Origin: Verrucomicrobiales bacterium
GTDB lineage: Bacteria > Verrucomicrobiota > Verrucomicrobiia > Verrucomicrobiales > DEV007
Assembly: GCA_013003335.1 (NCBI GenBank)
Contig: JABDJT010000007.1
Location: 1 to 15,543, forward strand
Reading direction: 5' to 3'
DNA length: 15,543 bases
Under the pieces are notes generated by a model. That model searched no databases. It was not told where the DNA came from and worked only from the letters and a program-made list of their open reading frames with translations. Shown piece by piece: positions 1-7,542 of this stretch. The translations under genes and the position numbers were made by a program. Position 1 is the first letter of the stretch; each line of letters opens with the position of its first letter.

Positions 1-8
1 TTTCGACG

Positions 9-2486
9 ATGAAAATTTTTTGTCAGTTCATCCTGGCCACCGCGCTGGGATCGGCAGCTGTCGCGGCGGAAGAAAAAACCGGCGCGCAGTTCCTCCAGAA
101 ATATTGCATTACCTGCCACGGCGAGGAGAAGCAGAAGGGCGACCGCCGGTTTGATGAGATTGCGTTTCCGCTGAAGGACAGGCTGACCGTGATCGAAATT
201 CAGGACGCGATCGACCAATTGAACCTCGGCGAGATGCCACCAAGAAAGGCGGAGCTTCAGCCGAGCAAAGAAGAGATCGCGGATGCGATCGCTGCGCTGA
301 CGAATTCGGTTGCGGAAGCGCGTGCTAATTTGAAAAGCTCCGGCGGACAAACGGTCCTCCGCCGCCTCAACCGCCGCGAATATCTCAACACCGTCGGCGA
401 TCTGTTCGCGCTCGATATGACAGCTTTCGATCCGACATCGAAATTCCCGCGCGACCAGACCGATCATCACCTCGACAACATCGGCGACACGCTGGTGACG
501 TCCGGTTATCTGCTCGATCAATATCTCGAAGCGGCGGATGCCGTCGTGGAAAAAGCGCTCGGCACCGTGAAACAGCCCGAAGAAAAAACGTGGCATTTCA
601 AAGGCAATTTTCACCAGGGACAGGAGCTGAGTTATTCTCACAAAAAGGTCTACAACTACCGCTACCTCTGCGTTTACGAGGTGCCGAACACGACGCGGCA
701 CGAGGGCGGTTACGCAGCGATTTCCGAATTCGAGGATGGCGTCCCCGCCGATGGCTGGTATGAAATCAAGGCATTGGCGCACTCCATGCATCGCGATACG
801 CCCTACGATCCGGCGATCTTCAAAATGGATTTCTCCGAGCCGTTTCGACTGGGAATTGTCCCCGGTGATATCCGCGCGGGAATCCTGCATCACCCGCAGC
901 CGATCGAGCCGCAGCTCGCCGAGGTCACCGTGCGCGACGGCGAACCGGAGTGGCACACCATGAAGGTCTGGCTGAACAAAGGCCAGACGCCGCGCTTCAT
1001 TTTTCCGAACGGGATGGCCGGTTGCCGATCCGCCTTTAGCAAAATCGCGAGGGACTACAAACACACCTGGCCGAAAGACGATTCCTACAAAGGCGGCATC
1101 GTCGAGGCGCGGCGCATCGTTTTGCAGCATGGAAAAATGCCGCACATCCGAATTCACGAGGTGAAAGTCCGCGGGCCGATTTTTCAAGACTGGCCGCCGA
1201 AAAGCCAGGCGATGATTTTTGGCGAGGACAGATATTCCGAAAATCGCACCCGCGAGATTTTGAAAAATTTCGCCGACCGGGCCTATCGCCGCCCCGCGAC
1301 TGATGATGAAGTGGATCGACTCGTCGGCATTGTGGAGACGCGGAAAGCGGTCGGTCACTCGCCCCGCCAGGCATTGAAAGACGCGCTGAAAGCGGCGCTT
1401 TGCTCTCCGGCATTTTTGTATCTCGCAGAGCCCGGTGAATCAACCGGCGACAAATTGGGACCGCACGATCTCGCTTCGCGACTGTCTTATTTTCTCTGGT
1501 CCACCATGCCGGACGAAGAACTGCGCGCCCTGGCGGACAATGGAAAAATTTTGAAGCACGACGTGCTGGAAAAACAGCTGCATCGAATGCTGGACGATCC
1601 GCGATGCGAGCTGGCGGAAGGTTTCACCGATGCGTGGCTGAACCTCCGCGCCCTCGGCGACATGCCGCCGGATCGCGACACCTTCAGTATTTACTACGCA
1701 AAGAACCTGGAGTCGGCGATGAAGACCGAGACCCGAATGTTTTTTGAAAATCTCGTGAGAACCAACGGCCCGATCACCGATTTTCTCGACTCCGATTACA
1801 CCTTCGTGAACAAGCCGCTCGCGCGTCACTACCAGCTGCCGACCGATTCGTTCCCTCCCGAAAACGCTCACCAGTTTCAGCGCGTCAGCCTGAAATCAAA
1901 TCCCCGTCGGGGCGGTCTGCTCGGGATGGGCAGCGTGCTGACGGTCACCGCAAACGGAATCGAAACCTCGCCCGTCGTCCGCGGCGTCTGGCTGTTGGAA
2001 AACGTTCTCGGCACTCCGCCACCGCCTCCCCCGGACGATGTTCCCGCCATCGATCCCGACATTCGCGGAGCCACGACGATTCGCGATCAGCTCAAAAAAC
2101 ATCGCGAATCAGCCACCTGCTACGATTGCCACCAGAAGATCGATCCGCCCGGGTTCTCCCTCGAAAATTTTGATCCCGTCGGCCGTTGGAGAACAAACTA
2201 TCCCGCCGGAAAAAAACAGGGGCCGAAAATCGATCCGTCCGGCGAACTGGCCAGCGGCGAGCCGTTTTCAAACATCGTTGAATTCAAAAAACACCTGAAG
2301 GCCAAGGACGAATTTTTCGCCCGCATGCTGACCGAGCGACTTCTCACCTACGCCACCGGTCGTCACGTCGAGGCCTTCGATCGCCCCCAGATCGACCAAA
2401 TCGTCTCCGAACTGAAATCGGAAAAATACGGCTTCCGGACCCAGCTCGAAAAAATCGTCACCAGCGAAATTTTCCGGTCGCCGTGA
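9..2486 (+). CDS. Exported DUF1592-type (PSD) protein with two haem-c CxxCH motifs
   Basis: 825 residues, ATG start 8 bases into the window, so its promoter is not visible. Residues 1-20 form a signal peptide (hydrophobic core, AVAA before the acidic mature start). The planctomycete cytochrome-C-like domain follows: CITCH at 33-37 is a haem c attachment motif, with a possible Met ligand in GEMPPRK (74-80). Next come DUF1587 (about 116-180, LRRLNRREYLNTVGDLF), a large middle region resembling a carbohydrate-binding-like module (about 195-390), DUF1595 (about 412-475, RAYRRPATDDEVDRL), DUF1592 (about 485-610), DUF1588 (about 632-735, with GTPPPPPPDDVP and a second CxxCH at 704-708) and DUF1585 (about 740-822). 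This is the full domain order of the family. The family's biochemical role is unproven; a periplasmic or surface redox role linked to polymer breakdown is often proposed. A DUF1552 partner is common downstream in this group, but here the next gene is a convergent DUF1549/DUF1553 gene. Confidence 0.93.
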   Translation: MKIFCQFILATALGSAAVAAEEKTGAQFLQKYCITCHGEEKQKGDRRFDEIAFPLKDRLTVIEIQDAIDQLNLGEMPPRKAELQPSKEEIADAIAALTNSVAEARANLKSSGGQTVLRRLNRREYLNTVGDLFALDMTAFDPTSKFPRDQTDHHLDNIGDTLVTSGYLLDQYLEAADAVVEKALGTVKQPEEKTWHFKGNFHQGQELSYSHKKVYNYRYLCVYEVPNTTRHEGGYAAISEFEDGVPADGWYEIKALAHSMHRDTPYDPAIFKMDFSEPFRLGIVPGDIRAGILHHPQPIEPQLAEVTVRDGEPEWHTMKVWLNKGQTPRFIFPNGMAGCRSAFSKIARDYKHTWPKDDSYKGGIVEARRIVLQHGKMPHIRIHEVKVRGPIFQDWPPKSQAMIFGEDRYSENRTREILKNFADRAYRRPATDDEVDRLVGIVETRKAVGHSPRQALKDALKAALCSPAFLYLAEPGESTGDKLGPHDLASRLSYFLWSTMPDEELRALADNGKILKHDVLEKQLHRMLDDPRCELAEGFTDAWLNLRALGDMPPDRDTFSIYYAKNLESAMKTETRMFFENLVRTNGPITDFLDSDYTFVNKPLARHYQLPTDSFPPENAHQFQRVSLKSNPRRGGLLGMGSVLTVTANGIETSPVVRGVWLLENVLGTPPPPPPDDVPAIDPDIRGATTIRDQLKKHRESATCYDCHQKIDPPGFSLENFDPVGRWRTNYPAGKKQGPKIDPSGELASGEPFSNIVEFKKHLKAKDEFFARMLTERLLTYATGRHVEAFDRPQIDQIVSELKSEKYGFRTQLEKIVTSEIFRSP

Positions 2487-2492
2487 TATTGC

Positions 2493-2531
2493 GGCTGGCA
2501 CAAACCAGCCCTTCCGGTTCGTGGAAACGTT
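2493..2531. repeat. Hairpin and tail, degenerate relative of the intergenic palindrome
   Basis: A perfect 6-bp stem, GGCTGG (2493-2498) and CCAGCC (2505-2510) around a 6-nt loop, lies 6 nt after the stop of the upstream gene in the 51-bp gap between two convergent genes. It is followed by CTTCC and then GGTTCGTGGAA (2516-2526). That 11-mer is identical to the tail of the palindrome copy near 12933-12943, and the CCCT preceding it is also shared. There is no T-tract on either strand, so a factor-independent terminator role is uncertain. It could be a diverged copy of the repeat family or simply a terminator-like hairpin. Confidence 0.4.
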
Positions 2532-2537
2532 GAAGGA

Positions 2538-4472
2538 TCAATCAACGAACAGAAACTCGTTGCTCGCCAGCAGAACACGCGCGTATTCCGCGAGGGTCGC
2601 TTCTTTCAAAAACTCGCCGCCAGCAGATCGTTCCATTTCGTTGGGTTCGCGCTGAAAAAGAAGTTCGTAGGCCTGCCTAATCGGATCTTCCGCGCTTTCG
2701 ATCCGCTTTGCGAATGCCTTCGACTGGGCTTCGACGAGCGGACCGTTCAGCGCAAAAAGTCCCTGCAACGGCGAGATCGTTTCCGTCCGTTTCGGGCTGT
2801 GGGCGGCGGGATCGGGGAAGTCGTGGACTTGCAGAATCTTGTTCAAATCGCGGCGGTGAATTTTGCCGTAAATCGTGCGGCGATTGTTTTTCGCGTCGTT
2901 CAAATCGAGATCGGTGCCGCCAATTTCGGGAACGAGTGTGGCACTGACCTGCAGCATCGCGTCCCGCCATTGCTCAATGCTGAGACGGCGGCGGGTCATT
3001 CGGGAGAAGAGCGCATTGTCTGGGTCAGCGGCTTCCGATTCGGGCGCGACGCTGGTTTGCTGCCAGGTCGCGGAGCCGAGAATTTCGCGGTGCAGCCATT
3101 TCAGCGACCAGCCGTTTTCAATAAAGCGCGCTGCCAGATCATCGAGCAAATCCGGATGGCTCGGACGCTCGCCCATCTTCCCAAAATCGCTCGGCGTTTC
3201 GACCAGGCCGCGTCCGAAATGCTCTTTCCAGATTCGATTCACGATGACACGGGCGAAGAGAGGCTGCGAATCGTGGATCAGTGATTCGGCCAACTCGAGG
3301 CGGCCGCTGGATTTTTTGAAATGCCGGGGCTGGCCATTTTCGCCGGGAAAAATTGAGAGGAAACGCCGGGGAACGATCTCGCCCGGATCGTTCGGGTTGC
3401 CGCGTTTCTGGATCGGCAGATCCCGTGCTTTTCCTTCGTGGAAATCCAGTTTCGTGCCGTGGCCCTTGTCTTTCGGCTTCACGAAGAGCGCGGCTTCGAC
3501 CACGGCATTCGCCATCGCCATGTCGTAATGCGGTGTCGCTTTTTTGATCGCTGCAATTTCGTCCGAGAGCTTTTTCGCATCCGCCTCCCAGCTTTCCGGT
3601 TTCTTCTTTTTCAAATCTGCCGCCTTTTTTTCGAGCTCCGCGACTTTTTTCCGCGCGACTTTCACCGGCGCATAAAGCTCCTCGCTCATCATTGGGCGGT
3701 CGGAAATTTTCACCGATGCGAAAACCCCGGCCAGCGCATAATAATCCGCCTGAGTGATCGGATCGGCCTTGTGATCATGGCAGCGCGCGCAGGCGAGCGT
3801 CAGCCCAAGAAAGGTGCGGCCGAGCGCATCGACCCGTTCTTCCCACTCGTCGGCGACGGTCGTTTTGATGATCTCCGGCGGCAGTTGCAACTCTTTCCAA
3901 TAAGCCGGGCTCAACCCGAGAAAACCGAGCGCGGCGTTGTCCTCCGGACCTGTTTCAGCCATCAAATCCGTCGCCAGCTGGCGCTTCACAAAATCCGGAT
4001 ACGGCATGTCGTCGTTCAGTGCCTTCACCACCCAGTCCCGATATCGCCATGCGCCAGCAGTCGAGTTCAGCCAGGACGCAGTCGTGTCCGTGTATCGCGC
4101 CAGGTCGAGCCAATGCCGCGCCCACTTCTCGCCGTAATGCGGACTGACGAGAAGCTTGTCGCGAAGGGTGGACGGCGCAGAGCTGAGAGACTCGGGAGTC
4201 GGCGGAAGGCCGGTGAGAGTGAAATAAAGCCGCCGCGCGAGAACGCGGGAATCGGCTGGCGGGGAGGGCTTCAGGCCTTCAGCTTCCATTTTCGCGAGGA
4301 TGAAGTGATCAATCCGGTTTTTCGGCCAGTCCGTGTTTTTGATCGATGGCAACTCCGCATCGCGAAACGGTTGGAAGGCCCAGCGTTTGTCGACCGGTTT
4401 GTCTGCAAACAGGAGACCCGCCCCGAAAATCGGGAGGGTGAGTAGTGCTGCTGTTCCTTTACAATACCGCAT
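2538..4472 (-). CDS. Exported DUF1549/DUF1553 (PSCyt2-PSD1) protein
   Basis: 644 residues, ATG start. An N-terminal hydrophobic segment (7-22, ending LLFADK) looks like a signal peptide. DUF1549 spans about 50-255: WPKNRIDHFILAKMEAEGLKP, then RLYFTLTGLPPTP, HYGEKWARHWLDLARYTD, and CARCHDHK with a haem-type CxxCH at 228-232. A charged helical linker at about 270-312 (KKVAELEKKAADLKKKK) is probably a coiled coil. DUF1553 fills about 385-640 (RVIVNRIWKEHFGRGLVETPSDFG, then MTRRRLSIEQWRDAML). Many relatives carry an extra N-terminal PSCyt1 cytochrome domain and sit beside a DUF1501 gene. Both are absent here, so this is a short, apparently solitary form. Its 3' end faces the DUF1592 gene with 51 bp between. 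The molecular role is unknown for the family; redox or hydrolytic activity outside the cytoplasm is inference. A TAGAGT -10 box lies 8 nt before the start. Confidence 0.93.
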   Translation of the reverse strand: MRYCKGTAALLTLPIFGAGLLFADKPVDKRWAFQPFRDAELPSIKNTDWPKNRIDHFILAKMEAEGLKPSPPADSRVLARRLYFTLTGLPPTPESLSSAPSTLRDKLLVSPHYGEKWARHWLDLARYTDTTASWLNSTAGAWRYRDWVVKALNDDMPYPDFVKRQLATDLMAETGPEDNAALGFLGLSPAYWKELQLPPEIIKTTVADEWEERVDALGRTFLGLTLACARCHDHKADPITQADYYALAGVFASVKISDRPMMSEELYAPVKVARKKVAELEKKAADLKKKKPESWEADAKKLSDEIAAIKKATPHYDMAMANAVVEAALFVKPKDKGHGTKLDFHEGKARDLPIQKRGNPNDPGEIVPRRFLSIFPGENGQPRHFKKSSGRLELAESLIHDSQPLFARVIVNRIWKEHFGRGLVETPSDFGKMGERPSHPDLLDDLAARFIENGWSLKWLHREILGSATWQQTSVAPESEAADPDNALFSRMTRRRLSIEQWRDAMLQVSATLVPEIGGTDLDLNDAKNNRRTIYGKIHRRDLNKILQVHDFPDPAAHSPKRTETISPLQGLFALNGPLVEAQSKAFAKRIESAEDPIRQAYELLFQREPNEMERSAGGEFLKEATLAEYARVLLASNEFLFVD

Positions 4473-4480
4473 CGCGAGGA

Positions 4481-4509
4481 ACTCTAGCTGCCGTGAGATG
4501 CAGGAACAA
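4481..4509 (-). promoter_or_regulatory. Predicted promoter of the DUF1549 gene, leaderless
   Basis: Read on the minus strand: TTGTTC (4509-4504), a 17-nt spacer, then TAGAGT (4486-4481), then 8 nt to the ATG at 4472. Both boxes and the spacing fit a housekeeping-sigma promoter. The expected start of transcription falls at or within a nucleotide or two of the ATG, and no Shine-Dalgarno sequence is visible. This is one of four CTAG-containing sites found just ahead of start codons. Confidence 0.45.
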
Positions 4510-4510
4510 T

Positions 4511-4544
4511 GGCGTTTTCACGATCCCGATAGAGTCGGAACGCC
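4511..4544 (-). terminator. Two-tier inverted repeat after the methyltransferase gene
   Basis: GGCGTT (4511-4516) pairs with AACGCC (4539-4544), and inside it CCGA (4526-4529) pairs with TCGG (4535-4538). It begins 3 nt beyond the stop codon of the minus-strand methyltransferase gene and ends just before the promoter of the DUF1549 gene, where a terminator would be expected. The minus strand has no proper T-tract after the stem (ATTGTTCC), so it would be a weak terminator or only an RNA 3'-end hairpin. Confidence 0.3.
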
Positions 4545-4546
4545 GA

Positions 4547-5425
4547 TCATTCGAAATCGACCCAGACTGACTTCAGGTAATTTTCGCCATGAAACTCCGG
4601 AGGCATGGGCAGCGATTTCATGGATGTGATCTTGCGGCGAATACCAATCTTGATTTGATCGCAAAAATCCCGCGCACTCATTCGATGCGTGTTAGCGCAG
4701 GCCAGAATCCAGCCGCCCGGTTCCACCACTGCTGCAGCCAGTTTCGCGAGATCGGCATAATCGCGATCGGTTCGAAAGGTCGTTTTTTTGTTCCGGGAAA
4801 AAGTGGGCGGATCAAGAATCACGCCGTGGAAAGTCCGTCCTCGTTTGGCGAACGCCCGCAACCATTCGAATGTATCGCCTTTGCAAAAGAACTGGGTTTC
4901 CGGATCGACATCGTTGAGCTGAAAGTTTTCGCGGGTCCAGTCCAGGTAGGTTTGGGAAAGATCGAGGCTGGTCGTAATCGCACCCGAAGTCGTGGCGGCA
5001 GCGACTGAAAAAACGCCGGTGTAGGCAAATGTATTCAGGATCCGATCGCCCTCCTGGCAGTGATCTGCGACCCGTTCACGGTTCATTCGCTGATCGAGAA
5101 AAATTCCGGATGAGTATCCCGCTGCGAAATCAATCCAGCCCGAAACGCCGTTTTCCTGTACGCTGAACCGGTCCGTGATGCGTTCTCCCGCGGTCCATTC
5201 CGGTTCCGTTTTCGCAGCCTTGTCCCGCGGTTTCCAGTACACCGAGGAAGCCATTTCCGGGACGGCTGACTTTAAGAACTTCGGGAATTCCTTTTCCCGT
5301 GTCTGCACGAGCCAGCGGCCATCAAAATTGTCGATCCAAATCCCGGCCTTGGCGTCGTTGTAAATCCGCCAGGCCGACGTCTCCGAATTTGGAGGTGGGC
5401 TGAGATTTTTTTGCCAGGCAGACAT
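4547..5425 (-). CDS. RlmI-like class I SAM-dependent RNA methyltransferase
   Basis: 292 residues from the ATG at 5425. A TTG 18 nt upstream (5443) would add six residues; neither start has a Shine-Dalgarno sequence, but a -35/-10 pair ends 5 nt before the ATG, so I chose the ATG. The protein matches the C-terminal methyltransferase module of the COG1092 family (RlmI, and the RlmK half of RlmKL). Visible motifs are FLDQRMNRERV (109-119), SAM motif I ILNTFAYTGVFSVAA (129-143), acidic residue D155 in SLDLS for the SAM ribose, and the catalytic-loop motif DPPTF (205-209) followed by SRNKK. It lacks the PUA domain of RlmI and the THUMP domain of RlmKL. It probably methylates rRNA in the cytoplasm, but the target base (m5C or m7G of 23S rRNA in the characterised relatives) cannot be assigned. 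It diverges from the phosphohexomutase gene. Confidence 0.87.
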   Translation of the reverse strand: MSAWQKNLSPPPNSETSAWRIYNDAKAGIWIDNFDGRWLVQTREKEFPKFLKSAVPEMASSVYWKPRDKAAKTEPEWTAGERITDRFSVQENGVSGWIDFAAGYSSGIFLDQRMNRERVADHCQEGDRILNTFAYTGVFSVAAATTSGAITTSLDLSQTYLDWTRENFQLNDVDPETQFFCKGDTFEWLRAFAKRGRTFHGVILDPPTFSRNKKTTFRTDRDYADLAKLAAAVVEPGGWILACANTHRMSARDFCDQIKIGIRRKITSMKSLPMPPEFHGENYLKSVWVDFE

Positions 5426-5430
5426 TCGAA

Positions 5431-5459
5431 ATTGGAGTCGCAAAAGGGGGTGTCTGCAA
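5431..5459 (-). promoter_or_regulatory. Candidate promoter of the methyltransferase gene
   Basis: Read on the minus strand: TTGCAG (5459-5454), a 17-nt spacer, TCCAAT (5436-5431), then 5 nt to the ATG at 5425. Spacing is ideal but the -10 box matches consensus at only four of six bases. If used, it gives a very short or absent leader and rules out the TTG start at 5443. Confidence 0.3.
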
Positions 5460-5472
5460 CCGTCTTCCCGAT

Positions 5473-5517
5473 CGAAACGGGGTTGGTTTGGTAAACGAAC
5501 CCTGTTGATTCGTTTTC
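5473..5517. repeat. Intergenic palindromic repeat, copy A
   Basis: The core stem is GGGTTGGTTT (5480-5489) against AAACGAACCC (5493-5502), with a 3-nt loop and one mismatch. Flanking bases extend it: CGAAACGGGGTT on the left against AACCCTGTTGATTCG (5498-5512) on the right, and TTTTC follows. The right arm is identical to that of copy B (9330-9349) through AACCCTGTTGATTCGTTTTC. This copy lies between two divergent genes, upstream of both predicted promoters, so here it cannot be a transcript terminator for either of them. Confidence 0.75.
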
Positions 5518-5537
5518 GTCACGGGACCGGCTGCGTG

Positions 5538-5565
5538 TTGCTTTTTTGAACCGCCATTCTAGACT
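5538..5565 (+). promoter_or_regulatory. Predicted promoter of the mutase-lnt unit, leaderless
   Basis: TTGCTT (5538-5543), a 16-nt spacer, then TAGACT (5560-5565), then 8 nt to the ATG at 5574. No Shine-Dalgarno sequence precedes the start. The expected transcription start falls at or next to the ATG. The octamer CTAGACTG is repeated exactly at the same place before the minus-strand gene that starts at 12830. Confidence 0.45.
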
Positions 5566-5573
5566 GGCCGACG

Positions 5574-7535
5574 ATGAATTCCGACCTTTCTAACTCGCTC
5601 GAATTTGCCCGTGACGAGGGCGATTTGACCCCTGACAGTTTTCAAAACATTTCCGATCTTTTGTCGAATTCGACGGACCCGGTGAACGAGGCTTCCGTGG
5701 CTGAACTGGCGGAGAACGGTGAATGGAAAGAACTGAATAACCGGTTTTTCAAGACGCTGGCATTCGGCACTGGTGGCCTGCGTGGCCGGTCGATGGGGGA
5801 GATTGTGACGAGCGTTGAACGCGGATCCGCCGGGCCGGACGATCGCCCGGAATTTCCGTGCGTCGGCACCAATGCGCTGAACAGCTACAACATCGCACGC
5901 GCTACGCTGGGACTGGTTCGGTTCCTGTTGAAAAATCACGAAGGCGAGGGAAAGCCGTCGATCGCACTGGCGCGGGACACGCGACATTTTGGCAGCGAGT
6001 TTGCCGACATTGTCGGGCGGGTCGCGACGGAGAACGGCTGTGATTTGCACCTGTTCGTTGAGCCGCGCAGCACGCCGCAGCTGAGTTTCGCGGTGCGGCA
6101 TCTCGGGGCGGATGCTGGCATTGTTTTGACAGCGAGCCACAATCCGCCACATGACAATGGCTACAAAGTCTATGGCGCGGATGGCGCGCAAATCGTCGAA
6201 CCGGCCGCCAGCCAGATCGTGGCGGAGGTGAACGCAATCTTCGGCGAGTCTTATGATGCCGTTCCGGAAGACCAACGCGGAACGGTCCACGAAATTCGCG
6301 ATGAACTGGACGAAGTTTACATGGAGCGGTTGGAATCGCTGCTGCTCGATCCGGAACTGGTGAAGGCGCAAAGTGATTTGAAAATCGTGTTCACAAACAT
6401 CCACGGTACCGGTGGCCGAATTTCTCCGCAGATGCTTCGGCGGCTCGGGTTTCACTGCGATACAGTCGCGGCGCAGGACGTCGAGGACGGTTGGTTTCCG
6501 ACTGTGAAATCTCCGAATCCGGAAAATGCCGAGGCACTGCAAATGGCGATGGGCCAAGCCGAAGAATCCAATGCGGACATCGTAATCGGTACCGACCCGG
6601 ACTGCGACCGGATGGCCGTGGCGGTGCGGGATTCATCGGGAAAAATGACGCTTCTGACCGGCAACCAGATCGGTGCGCTGATGGAGTTTTACCGGCTTAA
6701 AGCGTTTTTTGATCAGGGTGTTTTGACTGACGAAAATCGCGATCACGCGATGATCGTGAAGACTTTTGTGACGACGGAAATGCAGACGGCCATCGCCCAG
6801 AAATTCGGCGTGAACATCGTCAATACGCTGACCGGTTTCAAATATATCGGTGAAAAGCTCGGGAAGTACGAGGCGCAAATCCCGGCGGATGAACGTGGTG
6901 ACTACCGCGAAAAAACGGATGCCGAGACTCGTGATTTGCGGCTGAAATATTCGCAATTTTTCGTCTTCGGCGGGGAGGAAAGTTACGGTTATCTTGGTGC
7001 AGATTTTCTGCGGGACAAGGACGGGAACGGTGCGGTAGTGATGTTTGCGGAGGTCGCGGCTTATGCGAAATCTCTCGGTCTGACGCCGGTGGAATTGCTT
7101 GATCAGTTGTTTTGCGAGCATGGAATTTACCTCGAAGGCCAGCACGCCGAGGTTCTCGCTGGAGCTGATGGAGCCGCGCAGATTCAGGCGTTGGCGAAGG
7201 AATATTCCGCCAATCCGCCAGCGGAAGCCGATGGCAGCGAGGTGGTGAAAGTGCGGGATTTTGCGAATGACGATTTTACCGACGAAGAAGGCGATCCGAT
7301 CCCGAAGGAGAAAATGCTGATCGTCGATCTTGCGGATGGCCGGGCTTTCGCGATGCGCCCGTCCGGAACAGAGCCGAAGATCAAGTTTTACATTTACTTC
7401 CGACCCTCCCCGGACGGTGATCCGTCCATTTCTCCGGAAGATTTGGCGGCGGAAAAGGCTGCGGCGCAGGAGAAATTCGAGTCGCTGAAAGAGTGGATCG
7501 TGGCCGATATGAAGTCCCGGTTGGAAAAACTATAA
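5574..7535 (+). CDS. Phospho-sugar mutase (phosphoglucomutase/phosphomannomutase family)
   Basis: 653 residues, ATG start. All four landmarks of the alpha-D-phosphohexomutase family are present: the phosphoserine loop TASHNP (186-191, S188 the phosphorylated residue), the Mg-binding loop DPDCDR (341-346), the sugar-specificity loop GGEES (466-470) and the phosphate-binding loop RPSGTEPK (595-602). GTGGLRG (65-71) marks the start of domain 1, preceded by an acidic extension of about 60 residues. The size and the long segment between the second and third loops match the larger PGM2/PgcA-type branch rather than the roughly 450-residue GlmM/ManB branch. It probably interconverts glucose-1-phosphate and glucose-6-phosphate in the cytoplasm, feeding glycogen or nucleotide-sugar synthesis; mannose or pentose phosphates are alternative substrates. 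lnt follows after 7 bp and is presumably co-transcribed. All catalytic residues I can check are intact. Confidence 0.93.
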   Translation: MNSDLSNSLEFARDEGDLTPDSFQNISDLLSNSTDPVNEASVAELAENGEWKELNNRFFKTLAFGTGGLRGRSMGEIVTSVERGSAGPDDRPEFPCVGTNALNSYNIARATLGLVRFLLKNHEGEGKPSIALARDTRHFGSEFADIVGRVATENGCDLHLFVEPRSTPQLSFAVRHLGADAGIVLTASHNPPHDNGYKVYGADGAQIVEPAASQIVAEVNAIFGESYDAVPEDQRGTVHEIRDELDEVYMERLESLLLDPELVKAQSDLKIVFTNIHGTGGRISPQMLRRLGFHCDTVAAQDVEDGWFPTVKSPNPENAEALQMAMGQAEESNADIVIGTDPDCDRMAVAVRDSSGKMTLLTGNQIGALMEFYRLKAFFDQGVLTDENRDHAMIVKTFVTTEMQTAIAQKFGVNIVNTLTGFKYIGEKLGKYEAQIPADERGDYREKTDAETRDLRLKYSQFFVFGGEESYGYLGADFLRDKDGNGAVVMFAEVAAYAKSLGLTPVELLDQLFCEHGIYLEGQHAEVLAGADGAAQIQALAKEYSANPPAEADGSEVVKVRDFANDDFTDEEGDPIPKEKMLIVDLADGRAFAMRPSGTEPKIKFYIYFRPSPDGDPSISPEDLAAEKAAAQEKFESLKEWIVADMKSRLEKL

Positions 7536-7542
7536 TCGAACC

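Noticed and set aside
3438..4445. Plus-strand open frame (335 codons) opposite the DUF1549 gene
   Set aside because: Arg-rich composition and no domain; the minus strand carries DUF1549/DUF1553 motifs.
5559..6557. Minus-strand open frame opposite the phosphohexomutase
   Set aside because: Shadow of a well-conserved gene; Arg/Gln-rich with no motif.
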